NCBI GenBank assembly: GCA_037903355.1
Contig: JBAJFE010000014.1
Location: 6,696,001-6,760,000, forward strand
Origin: Trichuris trichiura
Lineage: Eukaryota > Nematoda > Enoplea > Trichinellida > Trichuridae
Length of the DNA: 64,000 bases
Direction: 5' to 3'
Made by a program: the position numbers and the translations under genes. Shown one piece after another: positions 13,801 through 24,562 of the stretch. The first letter of the stretch is position 1; each line of letters starts with the position of its first letter. The notes beneath the pieces are model-generated. The model saw only the letters and a list, made by a program, of their open reading frames with translations, was not told the DNA's origin and ran no database searches.

Positions 13801-16796
13801 CGCATACACATTTGAATTTCCTTGTTGAAGTTGTGAAAGTATACGGCGTCTGAATTAATTGTTATATCCCTTTTTAAAGAAAACTGATGTTGCAAATATT
13901 AGTGCAATGGTGAGCAGTATGGTTCTAAAGCTCTGCTTCGTGCATGTGTTGGCTAGTTGGAAACGTTTTGTCGTATTTAGACTAAGAAGTTTGAGACACT
14001 AAACTACTCAGAACAACTTTATTGGTCATAATGTTAACCACTCACAACTGCGCAACGTTGCCAACGATCTAAAAGCGAGTTTTTTCATTTCGGTTAAAGC
14101 AGAGTTCATGAGTATCAATTAACTCACGGACTGCGTTTCGGATCTGCTCCGCATTTTCGAACGTCTTCTGGTGCAGGGACGCGTTGCGAACTCGGAAAAG
14201 CTGGTGGTCATTGAGGGATACATCCGCCGAATAAGATTGGTAATGAGGCTTCTTGTCCCTCCTGTTTTTTAAAATGTGTTGTTAATTACGTTATAAAAGA
14301 TTTTGAAGATCTAAACATAAAATTATGCGACTGCCCTGTTGATTCACTACGGTTTCTGTTTGCAGCTGTTGAGAGCAAACGGAAACCGTGATAACTAAAT
14401 AACATTGCGCATGTTTAGCGGTTCACATACTGTTGCGCGAATGCATGCTCTGACTGACTGTAATGAAATGGAACTGAAGTGGACCTATGCGTCGAAGTTT
14501 TTAATCTTCATACCATGTTTAATATTTTCTGTATAAACATCCCTTTAAATTAATTTGCAACCAGTTTGTTGTACCAATTAATAAGCAGTGCAATTTACCA
14601 GAATTTTGTAAAAGGATTTGCGAAATCGCTGTTTCCCGTCTTTTTAAAAGGTGGACAAGCTGGATGTGAAGGAGGAAGTGAGCTGGTTTCACTATTTTAA
14701 TTTAGGTGATGTCCATCTTGTATGTCATCAATGTTTTTGAATTGACCGACAACACGAAACCGAAGCTTCTAAGTCAGTTGTTCTCCGAAGGCTACTTGTA
14801 CCACCATGTGAATATGCTGCCGGCTGACGACAATTTGTTGCTAGACGTTTTCTCTGAAAAGATGTTTGATGTGCGGCCATTTTACGTTCATATCGCTCGC
14901 TTGGTAAAGCGTACTTTAATCATAAGTGATGAACTCCTATGACGTTTATTGCAGGCATTGTTTTTGAATATAGCTAAGTCTCCTGATGGTGGGATTGCAT
15001 TCGTTCGATTAGACTTGCTTTCCAGGCTGATATCTATGAAAAGCTACAAGTATCTTTACCGTTTTTACGACAGGTAATATTTGCATTCTTTCAATAAAAC
15101 TGCTTCAAATTTTCTGTTCATCACATAACAATTGACCAACTCTAATTTCTTGCGGAATTTTGTAGGATTGACAAGACCAAGGTCATTTCTATGGCTCATC
15201 TTTGCCGGTCCGTTACGTTTGCCGTCCTCTTGCTCTGTAATCGCATGCTTGACGTTTTGGACTGGCAAGGAAGGGACTCCATGGACAAATTGAATCTGTT
15301 TTTGGCTATAAACCATTCTTTGCTGGCGCACATTCTGCAGAAGGCATGGCATCCAATTGATCTCGACCAAGACCTCGAAATTGTTCAGATTACATTATCG
15401 GTTATTTCTCGATCTTACACAAAAGGTAGCATTTCATCCTGTTCTTTTTGTTTTTTGCATGTTCTTGTAACCGAAAGGACCAAGAAAATGTGCAAGCGAA
15501 TTTAATTGTTTTTCCCCTAGTCAGATAATCACTGCGTTGACACAATCTAGTTAGATAAATCAGACAGATAAATCATTAGTCGGATAATCAGTGCGTTGGC
15601 ACAATTTGAGTTAAATTTATACCGAGTTGTTTTAAGCATATTTAGTGACAACGTTTTCGCTTCAAATGAATCTCATTAACCAATCCATCGAATAATTGAT
15701 CAGTTGTTTTCTTTAGGGGCCTTATCAATTGAGCCGGAACGATTTCACAGTGATCTTTCAGCACATGTCACATATGATCTTCTTTTTGAAATCATTCCTA
15801 GCTACTTGACATTTCCTGCAAACGTGGCGGATCAAGATGTGCAGTTTCGGCTGTTGACTATACTGCAGGAAACCCTCGCTTTTTGTATCGAATACATTCT
15901 TGACTTAAGTATGTGTCAGGTGACACATGATATAAAGAAACAGTTAGACGGTCTTTAGGTGTGCAATCTCCAGATATACACTCCTTGTTCCGGCTGCCAT
16001 GGCACCACGAACATCAAGGCCAAGAAATCGTTCAACTAGTAATTAACCTTGTTCGTGGGTGCATGAATAAAATCACTTGCTTCGAGGCAAGTTTTGCTAA
16101 AAGAACAGAAGGAGAAAATAACAGCGAGCTCGTAAGTATTTCTGTTTTCGCTTGAAATAGGACTAGCCTTTCATCGAAGGGGAAATATGTGTCCTTTCTA
16201 ATTCTTGTTTTTAAGGCTTCTGCTCGATCATATAAGCGCCGTTACACTGCAAGAAAGCTTTCACAAGATTATTCGCACACGGAAACGTTTCGTTTGCTGA
16301 AAGGTTGGCAGATTCGTTTGTCGGAAGTTTTCGTTTAACCTTTAGATCTTAGTAATTTTCTGCAGCTCTCTGTTCTTTCTAAGAGTATACGTGGAACGTT
16401 TTGCGCAAATAATGAATAGAGTGGAAAGGTTGAATCAACGGAATTGTGAGTGGCAACATTTTTACTTCAATGAAAAAACCTTTTCTTCCTTTCAGTGGCA
16501 CCTGGAGAGCAGACCTTGCTTGTTAACAGGACTCACCTGCAAGTTCTCAGAAGCGAACTTGAGGTTTTGCAAACAAAGGCATTCGCCTCAAGCTTATCTC
16601 GAGTATCAGCCGTAAGTTGGATTCCTTCAGTTTGACGAGGTGAAATGTAAGACGAGTTTAGATTTGCGAAGTTGGTGACCGACAAGAATTCGATAAAGCT
16701 ACTTTGTCTAGGTTTGCCATAGATTCTGGAAGCCCGAGTTTGAACTTACAGCGAATAGAGAGAATTTTGCGCTACAGCACCTGTCAGCCAGTGTAA
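1886..16796 (+). CDS. NUP205: Nuclear pore scaffold protein NUP205, C-terminal half (partial, multi-exon)
   Basis: This is a large alpha-solenoid scaffold nucleoporin of the inner ring of the nuclear pore. Exons supported by splice sites and phase are 1886-2035, 2235-about 2385, 8296-about 8455, 8486-8677, 11341-11677, 13436-13569, 14706-14903, 14955-15073, 15166-15425, 15717-15908, 15959-16131, 16216-16303, 16353-16445, 16496-16611 and 16662-16796 (TAA). Recognisable family blocks in order include WRGLVEATT (human WRQLVE), DTCDGLYIN, a GYL-type repeat block, LFRLPW (human PYWRLPG region), LLKVI and a C-terminus reading LQRIERILRY (human VRRIRGLLR). From 8486 on, almost every junction keeps phase. 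The exon between about 2385 and 8296 is not resolved, because the phases do not match. The N-terminal half is not seen. The sequence is diverged, so assignment rests on co-linear weak similarity across roughly 700 residues. NUP188 is the main alternative. Confidence 0.8.
2524..3175. mobile_element. hAT-type MITE, complete, 652 bp, with perfect 8-bp TSD
   Basis: The terminal repeats are CAGGGGTGGGGAAC at the left and GTTCCCCACCACTG at the right. The flanks carry a perfect direct 8-bp duplication, AGCTAAAG (2516-2523 and 3176-3183), the hallmark of hAT insertion. No transposase is encoded. It sits in a NUP205 intron. Related copies occur at 1-150, 28315-28681, 51863-52340 and 59919-60270. Confidence 0.85.
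3176..5091. other. NUP205 intron sequence, nothing recognised
   Basis: This unique-looking sequence lies between the MITE and the pogo-like palindrome. Open frames at 4124-4445 are short and resemble no family. One missing NUP205 exon could be hidden here or in 7621-8295. Confidence 0.4.
5455..5751 (-). pseudogene. pogo/Tigger-type DDE transposase, C-terminal fragment (left arm)
   Basis: The open frame encodes a block starting with PLDVCINKPFKDYMREEW, typical of the region after the last catalytic Asp of pogo/Tigger/jerky transposases, and ends in an acidic tail (ENTEDD). The N-terminal HTH and the DDE core are absent, so it cannot be an active enzyme. It is read outward toward the element's left end and matches the right-arm copy nearly exactly. 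Confidence 0.8.
6959..7180 (+). pseudogene. pogo/Tigger-type DDE transposase, C-terminal fragment (right arm)
   Basis: This is the inverted duplicate of the fragment at 5455-5751, with the same PLDVCINKPFKD block. A frameshift or stop near 7180 (AAAGTCTTTCTGA) removes the acidic tail that the left copy keeps, so the arms have drifted since duplication. There is no catalytic core. Confidence 0.8.
7621..8295. other. NUP205 intron sequence, nothing recognised
   Basis: An open frame on the minus strand (about 7620-7902) partly reads into the pogo-like arm and resembles no family. The segment ends in a good acceptor (polypyrimidine then AG at 8294-8295) before a NUP205 exon. Confidence 0.35.
8678..9770. 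other. NUP205 intron sequence, nothing recognised
   Basis: This is the start of a 2.66-kb intron that opens with the donor GTATGT after codon CAC (8675-8677). It is AT-rich and no open frame resembles a protein family. The intron later contains a PLE fragment and a hAT MITE. Confidence 0.4.
9811..10217 (+). pseudogene. Penelope-like element, N-terminal fragment of the RT polyprotein (broken)
   Basis: The plus strand encodes FRVRFLELQDKWKKLIK, then after stops and one frame change NGLQSRKEF and NAPVSEEERIRKK. This succession is typical of the region upstream of the reverse transcriptase core in Penelope-like elements. It contains in-frame stops and at least one frameshift. No RT core follows, so it is a dead fragment inside a NUP205 intron. 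The assignment is by general resemblance only. Confidence 0.5.
10642..10960. mobile_element. hAT-type MITE, 319 bp
   Basis: Terminal inverted repeats are CAGTGTTTCCCAAGGGGG and its partner ending TTGGGAAACACTG. The interior (the 'gataaagttgcat' block and the 'accaatcag' block) is shared with the ends of the larger hAT at 17666-20648, so this is a non-autonomous relative. The flanking 8-mers (tcataaag/ccctaaac) match only in part. It lies inside a NUP205 intron. Confidence 0.75.
11678..13435. repeat. NUP205 intron holding a PLE-type foldback repeat (about 11990-12690)
   Basis: Two inverted blocks carry the family signature: CTACCAACGGATGGATGAGC at 12124-12143 on the plus strand, and its complement near 12545-12570. 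Between them lie two hammerhead-like cores facing opposite ways, at 12189-12210 (-) and 12481-12509 (+). The tail at 12600-12690 (repeat block with 'aggccaaacccgtgaatctgaagatc') is shared with copies at 43240-43320 and 60590-60680. Nothing is recognised in 12690-13435. Confidence 0.7.
13570..14705. other. NUP205 intron, nothing recognised
   Basis: The intron has donor GTTTGT at 13570 and acceptor TTTAG at 14701-14705. No open frame or repeat of note was seen. The two flanking exons join in phase 0 to give a block matching human NUP205 (DACDGHEIGRML). Confidence 0.5.
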
Positions 16797-16966
16797 GCAT
16801 CTACTGCGGAAATAATATCCGTTTTAACATCTGTGAAGGTTCTTCGTTCGTTGCGTTCTGCCGTTACATTCAGCGAGAGAAAGCGAAAAGTGCTTTTTAG
16901 ATGTTTACATAAACATGTCCGTAGCACAATTCTGGTGCGAAATTAATGGACCACTTAGTACTCTCA

Positions 16967-16972
16967 AATAAA
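16967..16972 (+). terminator. Polyadenylation signal AATAAA of NUP205
   Basis: AATAAA lies 170 bp after the NUP205 stop, directly before the PLE-related sequence begins at about 16975. The position fits a short 3' UTR. No transcript evidence is available. Confidence 0.5.
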
Positions 16973-16974
16973 AG

Positions 16975-17657
16975 CCATGTTATACAGAAAACCGAAACAT
17001 TCTGACAAATACGTCGACCTTACATTGCATCATTCGCGACAGGCCATGATGGCAATACTACAATGCATAGTTCACCCTGCTCTAACCATTTGCAATTGGA
17101 TATAGCTGAGACAAGAGCTTGAACCCATCTGAAGAACGTTTAAAGAAACCTCCATCCATATTATTAACATAATAGCTGGGCAAAAACTGAGAGCCAGAGT
17201 CAGAGAGAAAATGCCTGTTCCGCGACCACGGCTTATCATGCGATGTTACGCAAGTCGACGAAATTAAACAGCTTGGAAACAGACTAGACTTCAACGCTTG
17301 GTTCGAAGAAGGCCTGAACCTCCAAGCCATTCTTTGCAATGACAAAGAAAAATTACTGTTGGCCCAATGCCCTGGGGTACTGTACGAAATCAAATGTGAT
17401 TGTTCAGCCGCGTACATTGGGGAACAGGAAACACTCTGGCGCACAGGTACTAGGAATACTCAAAATCTTTAACTCGGTACAGGAATGCCGTTAATCGACT
17501 AAACGGATTGCACTCTCTTCCATCACGTGGCTAGCTCCTGAAGCTAAAAGTACAAAAGTCGATTGAACGGGCTGCTCAGGCCTCAGTAGTAGCAGAACAT
17601 GCAGCACGTTGTACAGTCCAACTGCATGCAAAGGTGCTCTGCAGTGAGTCAGTTTAT
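16975..17657 (+). pseudogene. Penelope-like element, RT C-terminus plus GIY-YIG endonuclease, 5' part (interrupted by hAT)
   Basis: The frames give YRKPKHSDKYVDL (a PLE post-RT block) and, after several stops, CPGVLYEIKCDCSAAYIGE, the GIY-YIG core with its Cys pair. Stops and frameshifts are frequent. The copy is cut at 17657 by the hAT at 17666-20648 and resumes at 20657. It lies immediately downstream of NUP205, on the same strand. Confidence 0.8.
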
Positions 17658-17665
17658 GAGTAGGC

Positions 17666-20648
17666 CAGTGATTTTCACGATGCGACTTGTGCCCTGGCTG
17701 GGGCCCGTTTGAAATCTAGGGGTCCTTGGAAGACCCTTTTGAGATGCGGGGGGCACATGCCCCACCTGGGTCATCGTGTTGAAGTGCATAGAAAGGTGGG
17801 GTCTGAGGTCAGGTATTGTGCGTACTGGTTAAGATAAAGTTGCATGCTATGCGTGATGCCAGCTACCCCCCAATCCACCACATAAACCAATCACCGCTCG
17901 CGAAAATGACCATTCAGAACACACGGTGGAAGGGACCGCAGATTTAGACCGTGACTTTCCCGCCCTAGGGTTGAGTAAGTCTGCTGAGAAGCACTGAGCG
18001 CAGAGCGCATGATTCACATCAGAGAATGGTTGCCCGCGTTATCAGAATGCGCCATACTTTTTGCGATATGTATTTGCACCTGGTTTACAATTCAAGGAGC
18101 GATTAGCGCGTGTTGGGGTAGCTTGGTTGCAATGACTCTGCTTTAAAATTTAGTCAACGATTACCATCTCTTGCCATAGCTCTGTCAAAGGTCGACTGCT
18201 TTTTTACTTTCCTTTTTTTCGTCGCGTCTACTGTCCACATAGCTACAATGCGAGCATGCGCGTTAGCAACAGGGAATTGCGTGTGTTGCTCACTCATTTT
18301 TTGCAAACGCTTTGTCTGTATGGTTGCTTTTCTCCTACACTCGCTCCAGTTTCGTCGGAAGAAATGCAGTACACTATATCGTGCGTCGAACGTCGTCGCT
18401 TTAAGTCTGTGATATACTTGTCTAGTTGATTTCGAGAAGTGACTGTGCAAAGGCTCGGCCGTGGCTCAGGCGAGCAAGAAATGTAGACAATATAGTAGCG
18501 AATATCTGCGCTCTAGTTTCGCTGTTACGCGTGGTACAGAACAACTGCCAGTATGCTTGTTGTGCGAAAGAGTTTTCTCAAACGAGTCTATGAAGCTGTG
18601 CAGGATGAAACGCCATTTAATGAGGCGGCACCCGAACATGAGTAATAAGGACCTGTCGTACTACTGGGCCCTGAGGGAGAGGGTAATGAAGAGGAGAACA
18701 CTGAAAAATATGATACCATCTCTTTCAAAACCAGATCGTGACGGACTTGCAGCGTCACATAGAGTTTCATTGTTAATTGCGAAAGCGGGTAAGCCTCATA
18801 CGATCGGCGAGAAATTGATAATGCCCGCCGTAGCTGAAGTTCTGGAAACCGTCCTTCACCAAATCGCAGGTGATGCTACGAGGAAAGTACAACCGAAAAA
18901 TGATACTGTTCAGAGACGAATCAGCGCAATGGTGGAGGACACCGAAAAGACGCTGTTAGAAAAGTATAGGCAGACTCTGCGGATAAGTCTTGCTGGTTGT
19001 AACGCAAGACAAGTGCCCAGTGCTTGCAGCTTCTTCTGACTCATTGTTTGCTGGTTGGCTCTTGCTCTCTGGTCTGCTTGCTAGGTTCCGTTTTTGCTGA
19101 ATCCCTGTGGTTGTAGTTAGGCGTGTGCTGACAGTAAAATACAGCTCCTAACCGAACTCTGAGTGTTGTGCATGTAAATTTACAACAGACGCTCTGGTGC
19201 ATGCTCAGAGAGAGGGAATTCTCGTCGCAATTGGACGAATTTACATTGCCTGGAAATGAGTCGCTTTTACTGGCCCAGTCCGGTTTATAAAAGAAGAACA
19301 GTTTTTAGAAGCATTATTGCTTTCGAAAGAATTGAGTACAGATATAAGAGGTGAGTCTGTTTTTCGAGTAGTGGAGGAATTCCTTGTGGAAAAAGCAGTT
19401 CCCCTTCAGAATGTAATAGCCGTGGCAACTGATGGTGCACCAGCTATGCTTGGCTGCCAGTGAGGATTCATATCGTACTTAAAAAACGTAGTTCTCGACG
19501 TGCTGTCGATCCATTATGTGTTGCATTGACAGCATCTCGTCGCCTGTCGTTTGAGCCCGAGTTTGAATGGATCCCTTTGGTATGTCATCAACGCGGTAAA
19601 CAAAATCAAAAGTAATCCATTCAGTGACAGACTTTTTCGACTAGGTGATGAAAATAAAGAAGATTTCAGTCCACTTTTGCACACAGAAGTCAGATCGCTA
19701 CCAAAAGGGCCTGCCTGTCGAGGTTTTTTGACCTGTACGAATCCGTTCTTCAATTTTTTGAAGAGGAGCACGCTTCGCTGACCGAGAAGCTGCGTAATCG
19801 GAAAGCTGGCATCGCGTACTTAGCGGACTTGTGCTTTAAATTTAATGAGATAAATAAAGCAGCTCCAGGCGGACGACCTGAACTTGACTAAGACAAAATC
19901 CGTTATTTCTCCATTCATGTCAAAGCTTTTCCTTCAAGCGCAGCGTTGCAAGGGGCGAGTTGTCCCAGTTTCAAAGTCTCGCCCAAGTGGGAAACGAAGG
20001 TGGGATCTCTGAAGCGGATGTGGAACTGTACTGTGAGCATCTCAAAACGCTGCACGACGAGTTCACACGTCGTTTTCATGACATTTTGTCTGTGGAGATC
20101 CCAGACTTGGTTACGGATCCGCTAACAAATTTAGACGACGAAGAGATCTCTCTGCAAGAAGATCTGCTGGAGTTGCAGTTGAACGTGGAGTTGAAGGCCA
20201 GGTTATCACATGGTTATCAACAGCTTTGGGTGCAGAAAAAAGACCCGGAGTTTTACCCTGGTGTATGGGATGTGGTAAAAAAGTTACTGATTTGTCTTCC
20301 CTCATCGAGTCTAGTGGAGCGTGCATTTAGTATCGTTACGGACCTAGTGACGAAGAAACGCAGTCAGCTGCAAATAGTCAGACGCAGCGATCTGCGTCTG
20401 TGAGTTACCTCGATCAAGCCAACATCCACAGGCTAGTTTCATTGCATGCGGCTGAGCCAAGCAGCTCTCGCTGACTTTTCGAAAAACAGTTTGCAGAAAT
20501 AAATCTGTACCGCTGTAGTTGACCTTCTAGCGTTGCAACCATTTCAGCCAATCACTGCGCTGAAATTGGCCAATCAGAATTGGGAAACCCAGACGCTCAG
20601 AAACATTCACAGGGGGGGCCCAAGTGACCTTCACCTTGAGAAACACTG
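17666..20648 (+). mobile_element. hAT transposon (Buster/ZBED-like), 3.0 kb, degenerate, inserted in a PLE
   Basis: The left end begins CAGTGATTTTCACG and the right end finishes CTTGAGAAACACTG, a hAT-type inverted repeat with subterminal GGGGCCC blocks. The flanking 8-mers GAGTAGGC (17658-17665) and GACTAGGC (20649-20656) match at 7 of 8 positions, as expected of an aged hAT target duplication. Removing the element rejoins the PLE GIY-YIG tail across the site. Confidence 0.85.
18461..20403 (+). pseudogene. hAT transposase (ZBED5/SCAND3-like), broken
   Basis: The first open part (18461-19039) carries a BED-type zinc finger, CLLCERVFSN then KRHLMRRHP, followed by a helical segment. Between 19040 and 19960 the frame is broken by stops, but blocks such as AVATDGAPAMLGC, the catalytic-region signature of this hAT clade, remain. 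The last part (19960-20403) holds the dimerisation region (YPGVWDVVKKLLICLPSSS, then VERAFSIV). Several stops and frameshifts rule out function. It sits inside the hAT at 17666-20648. Confidence 0.85.
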
Positions 20649-20656
20649 GACTAGGC

Positions 20657-20800
20657 AAATGAAGGAGGCCTTTTACATAAAACGCAATCCAAACATTAAC
20701 AGAGACAATGGTATAGCAGCACGTGGGTCTCAAACAAACATAATACGGACCACAAACTGCTGCTGGCATGAACCTTCTGCGGTTGGACAATGACCATTTA
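20657..20800 (+). pseudogene. Penelope-like element, C-terminal tail (continuation of 16975-17657)
   Basis: The open frame MKEAFYIKRNPNINRDNG is the conserved PLE tail; compare VKEALYIRRNHTINRDKG at 46600-46660. It continues the copy cut by the hAT insertion and ends with a stop at about 20793. Confidence 0.8.
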
Positions 20801-21130
20801 CGAAAAATTTTTGAGACGAGTCAACTCCCTTTCCCTGTCTTTCCAATTCGTTTTCTCCCTTTTCTCGGATGTTCGTTTTGCAATTCCACATTTGTTTAAC
20901 CCGCTGAAACTGTTTTATTCTGCTCTTCCTTCTTTCTTTTCTTTCCCTGTCCTTTAACTCGATTCCTGCTTTAAACCACACCCTTCCCTGACTTCCCATT
21001 TCCTTTGTTCGAACGTTCTTTTCACAATTTCACTTATCCCCCTAGAATTTTCTTTACTCTTTCCTTTCTTCACTTTTAATATCGTTCCCTGTATCTAAAC
21101 CCCCCAGGAATCCCACCTTTTAAAGAAATT
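20801..21130 (+). repeat. Pyrimidine-rich 3' tail of the PLE
   Basis: A strongly T/C-biased stretch of about 300 bp follows directly after the PLE stop. The minus-strand PLE at 28690-29945 has an equivalent T/C-rich tail on its coding strand (28720-28930). This looks like a shared 3' UTR feature of one PLE family rather than chance. Confidence 0.6.
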
Positions 21131-21283
21131 AGTCTGATCAGTGACCTGCCAACTTCTGCCGTTATTGACGCACGGAAAGCAGGAATAGATGCTTTCCAAA
21201 AGCATCACAAAATAAAAAATTTCATGGTTTGAATTTCCGTAATTACATTATGCATCTCAAATGACTCGAAGCCAAGCTTGAAA

Positions 21284-22496
21284 CAGATATCCCCCGCTTT
21301 ACGAACGCTCCCTTTACGGATGTTCGCTTTTACGAAGAAGCGGAATTTATACCTGCTCTCACTTTAAGTTCTTACGTAGGCGTTTCTTCGCTTTTACGAA
21401 AAAACGTGGTGGAACAATAGCAGGCTGTTACAATTTGCGCCGTTTTCTTGAAGTCATGCAGCGGCCACTCACTGTCACTTTGCGCGAAATCGTCAAGTGT
21501 CCTGTCGTGCCGCTCAAAGATGAACGAACAGCGCTTCTAGCAAGTCCTCATAGTTCTGACCTATCCCCAGAGCTAGAGCCAAAATCCTCAAAGTCGATTT
21601 CCTGAAAGTTTAAATTCATGATGGCCCAAAATTCTGAAAGGTCGAAATTTCGAATAGGTTGAAAATGCGCTGCAAAGGGTAGTCTTATGGCAGTTACGCA
21701 CTGGCATTTTCTAGGTAAGGAATATATTTGAGCAGAGGCATTATTATAATCGCCTTGTTAAAAGTTATTGATCTGCAAAACAAGATTGAAGAAAGAAAAA
21801 AGAAAAACTAAAAAAAACAAGACCAGCATAATAACGCATCTGCTAAAAATATATTTCTTACCTAGAAGATTTCAGCGCAGAACTGCCACAAGGCAACCCT
21901 TTACAATGTATTTTCGACCTACTAAGATTTTGATTGCCGTCGTCTATCCCTCTAACATCTGCCCTCTTTCTTGAACTGTTTCTTCTTTCTTGTGACGAGC
22001 AGACGAAAGGAGCAGCAGCTAATCGGTTTCCCTGAGGCTCATCTTCTACCTCTACCGCAACAGCCAACGAAGTGCGACAACTGTCTTCCACAGGGACAGA
22101 TATGTAGATCGGACAATAGAGCCTCTTGCAGGTCGAGTCATACGGTCCTGCGACACTCCCTGCTATCCATTCCTCCGCGATTTCAGCATCCCAGTGGAAA
22201 AAACAGCATACCAACTATAGCAATGAAGGAGCACTCTACATAAGTTGCTTTTGCTTAAAATGTACTTTTATCATTCGCACGGACGCTGTTTTTACTACCC
22301 ATTATTGCTCTGCACCTTTCCTTGCGTTTTACCCACTGTCAGTAGCGCTTGTCAGACTGCTTTTAGGAGACCAGGTCCACTTCAAACGGTTTCCCCGTTT
22401 CAAAAAATAGATATCGCTTCTTCGACTTACGAATGTTCACTTTACGAACAACAATTTTTCCGGTCCCATTAACCTTCGTTAACCAGGGAATACCTG
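21284..22496. mobile_element. Probable pogo/Tigger-like non-autonomous element, 1.2 kb
   Basis: The left end reads CAGATATCCCCCGCTTTACG and the right end is the complement of CAGGTATTCCCTGGTTAACG. Both ends carry repeated 'TTTACGAA' motifs in the subterminal region (21296-21415 and 22420-22470). This CAGGTATTCCC type of end is common in Tigger-like elements. No transposase frame is recognised and the left TA flank is not clear. Confidence 0.5.
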
Positions 22497-23036
22497 TATT
22501 AGCACTTTTACAGTTATCTGAACACTCCTAGGCCAAATGTTAAATCGATGCGTAAGTTTTTGCTGACAGTTTCGCAGTTCAACGAACTCGAGTAATGCGG
22601 AAGATATTAGCTGTCGACCCAAAGTCTAGACGTAATCCTAGCCAATGTTTGCTTCATCCCTATTACAAATTTCAGTCACCTTCATTCATTTACTGGTTCG
22701 TCTAACATCATTTTGTCATGCGCCCTACCAAAGTCGATCTTCAGCACCGTATACACTTTTTCTTCGACTAAGGACAACAGCAGAAGTCCTAAAAATTTTG
22801 TGGGGTAACTATGGTGATTGAACGGTTTCCGAGCACGCGTAAGAAATGCGACAGGCACTTGCAGAGTGGTGATTCCCATGTTTACGATCTGCCGGCGTCA
22901 GGGCGCCTCGAGAAAACTGAATGTTAGTGCTACCAGACCGTATGATCATTTTATTCTTGTACAGCGCACGCACCGGGTACCGGTAATAGAACTGTCAGGG
23001 TATGATGCTGAGGCTCATATAGTGAATTTCTAATGC
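22497..23036. other. No gene recognised
   Basis: Short overlapping open frames only. The right part may belong to the BEL/Pao remnant that follows on the minus strand. Confidence 0.3.
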
Positions 23037-23345
23037 TCAGTACAAAAAAATCAAGCTCAGGAGCATAGTCTTCCGTGGTGGGATCGTCAACATGCCTCCA
23101 GCCGCTTCCACTTTGGAAATCGGGTGGAATTTGATTAGTTTTACAAGCGATCTGCGCTTTAATCCATATTTCGTCTTCACCCTGGTTGCCGTCAAAATTC
23201 CGTCCTTTCCTGGAAACGGACGAATAACCCTGCCCATGAACCACAGGCCACGTTGTAGGTGCAGGTCTACCAGGAGTACAATCGCGTCACGGGCGACTGT
23301 TTGGCACTTCGCCTCTCTGCTCAGAGATGGAGCTATGTTAGGCAT
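23037..23345 (-). pseudogene. BEL/Pao retrotransposon Pol, C-terminal DUF5641-type fragment
   Basis: The minus-strand frame reads RGLWFMGRVIRPFPGKDG, then RVKTKYGLKRRSLVKLIK. This matches the conserved end of BEL/Pao Pol (a 'GxW.xGRV...PGKDG..R.V.VKT' pattern, then 'RPV.KL'). No integrase, RT or flanking long terminal repeats were found, so it is an isolated remnant. Confidence 0.75.
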
Positions 23346-24562
23346 GTAATCTTTCCGTGAAAATGGTAACTTCTAGGCCTGACTCACCAAAATTCAACTG
23401 AGATGAACTCAGTGCTTTGTATGAACCAGTGGCCTTTTAGCCGCTGGCCCCAATCCATAGGAAAAGCAAAGAAGTGCAAGAAATAGATGTCGCATCAGCT
23501 GGGAAAAAATTGCCCATGAAGAAACGCATAGAACATCGTTACGCTTTGTTATGTGTATGAATAAAGAATTCCTTGTAGTAGATTCCGTATGAGATTTAAG
23601 AAAAAGAAACCGCTAGTGCAGTTCCTACGATGGAAAACCAGATCGATTGAAAAGCTGTTTTTCTGTGTTTTGGGTCCAAAAAACATTATGCATCCTTAGG
23701 TCCCGCAACCTGATCAGACGGTCACTGCTGATACGTGGTGCCCGCACGTTAGAAATTCAACGCAAGATTTACAAAAATAACCGCGCGAAGTTTGTGTCGG
23801 AGAGACGTGAGGCTTTCCTGCTGCTCATGAACTCATGTCGTTTCCGCTGTCAAAAAGTGTTGTTGAGCAGCCGAGCTGGAAATAGCTGCAACATCCACGT
23901 AACAGCACAAATTTATGAACCAGTCTAATAATAATGAAATTACAACGATAATGTATCTGTGTTGCATTGGACTATTTATTGATTTCAATGTGTAAAATTT
24001 TCCAACGTAAAATGCTTCTTTAAGGGGTAGTAGTAAAGAGTCTCGCTCAAATGAAAAACACGTCTCACTTCTCCAGCACGATGCAAACGAGAAAGACTGG
24101 CGGTAACACATTACTAGTAATGTCCATCGTCACCGCTGACCATCGGTAAACTGATGCCCAATAGAATTTATCGACGACCTAAATAGAAAATGCAAATGAA
24201 AGACACCAAAATCTCTGCGATTTAAAAAAATCACATGCGCCACGTGTCAATTACAAGCACATTTTAGGCAACACAGCGTTTCAGAGCAATGTTTCTTTCG
24301 AAGGGCATTATTAAATTAGTCCATAATTAGCGCTGGCATAGCCTGTTTCCTATTAAACAAATGTTTCTTAAGACAAAGAGATCTCCAAGAACAAGCGTGC
24401 CTAATTTCCCTGATAACCAGCCACGCAGTTAATGACAAACAAATAGTTTTACGAGAAACTTCATGGTCCCATTCCTGACAATCCTATTTTCCAAACGCAT
24501 TATCAGAAAAAAGGGGTTATCAGTACTTTGCAGTGAAAAAGTTGAGACACAAATAGCAAATT
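23346..24562. other. No gene recognised
   Basis: AT-rich sequence with short open frames only. No repeat ends were identified. Confidence 0.35.
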
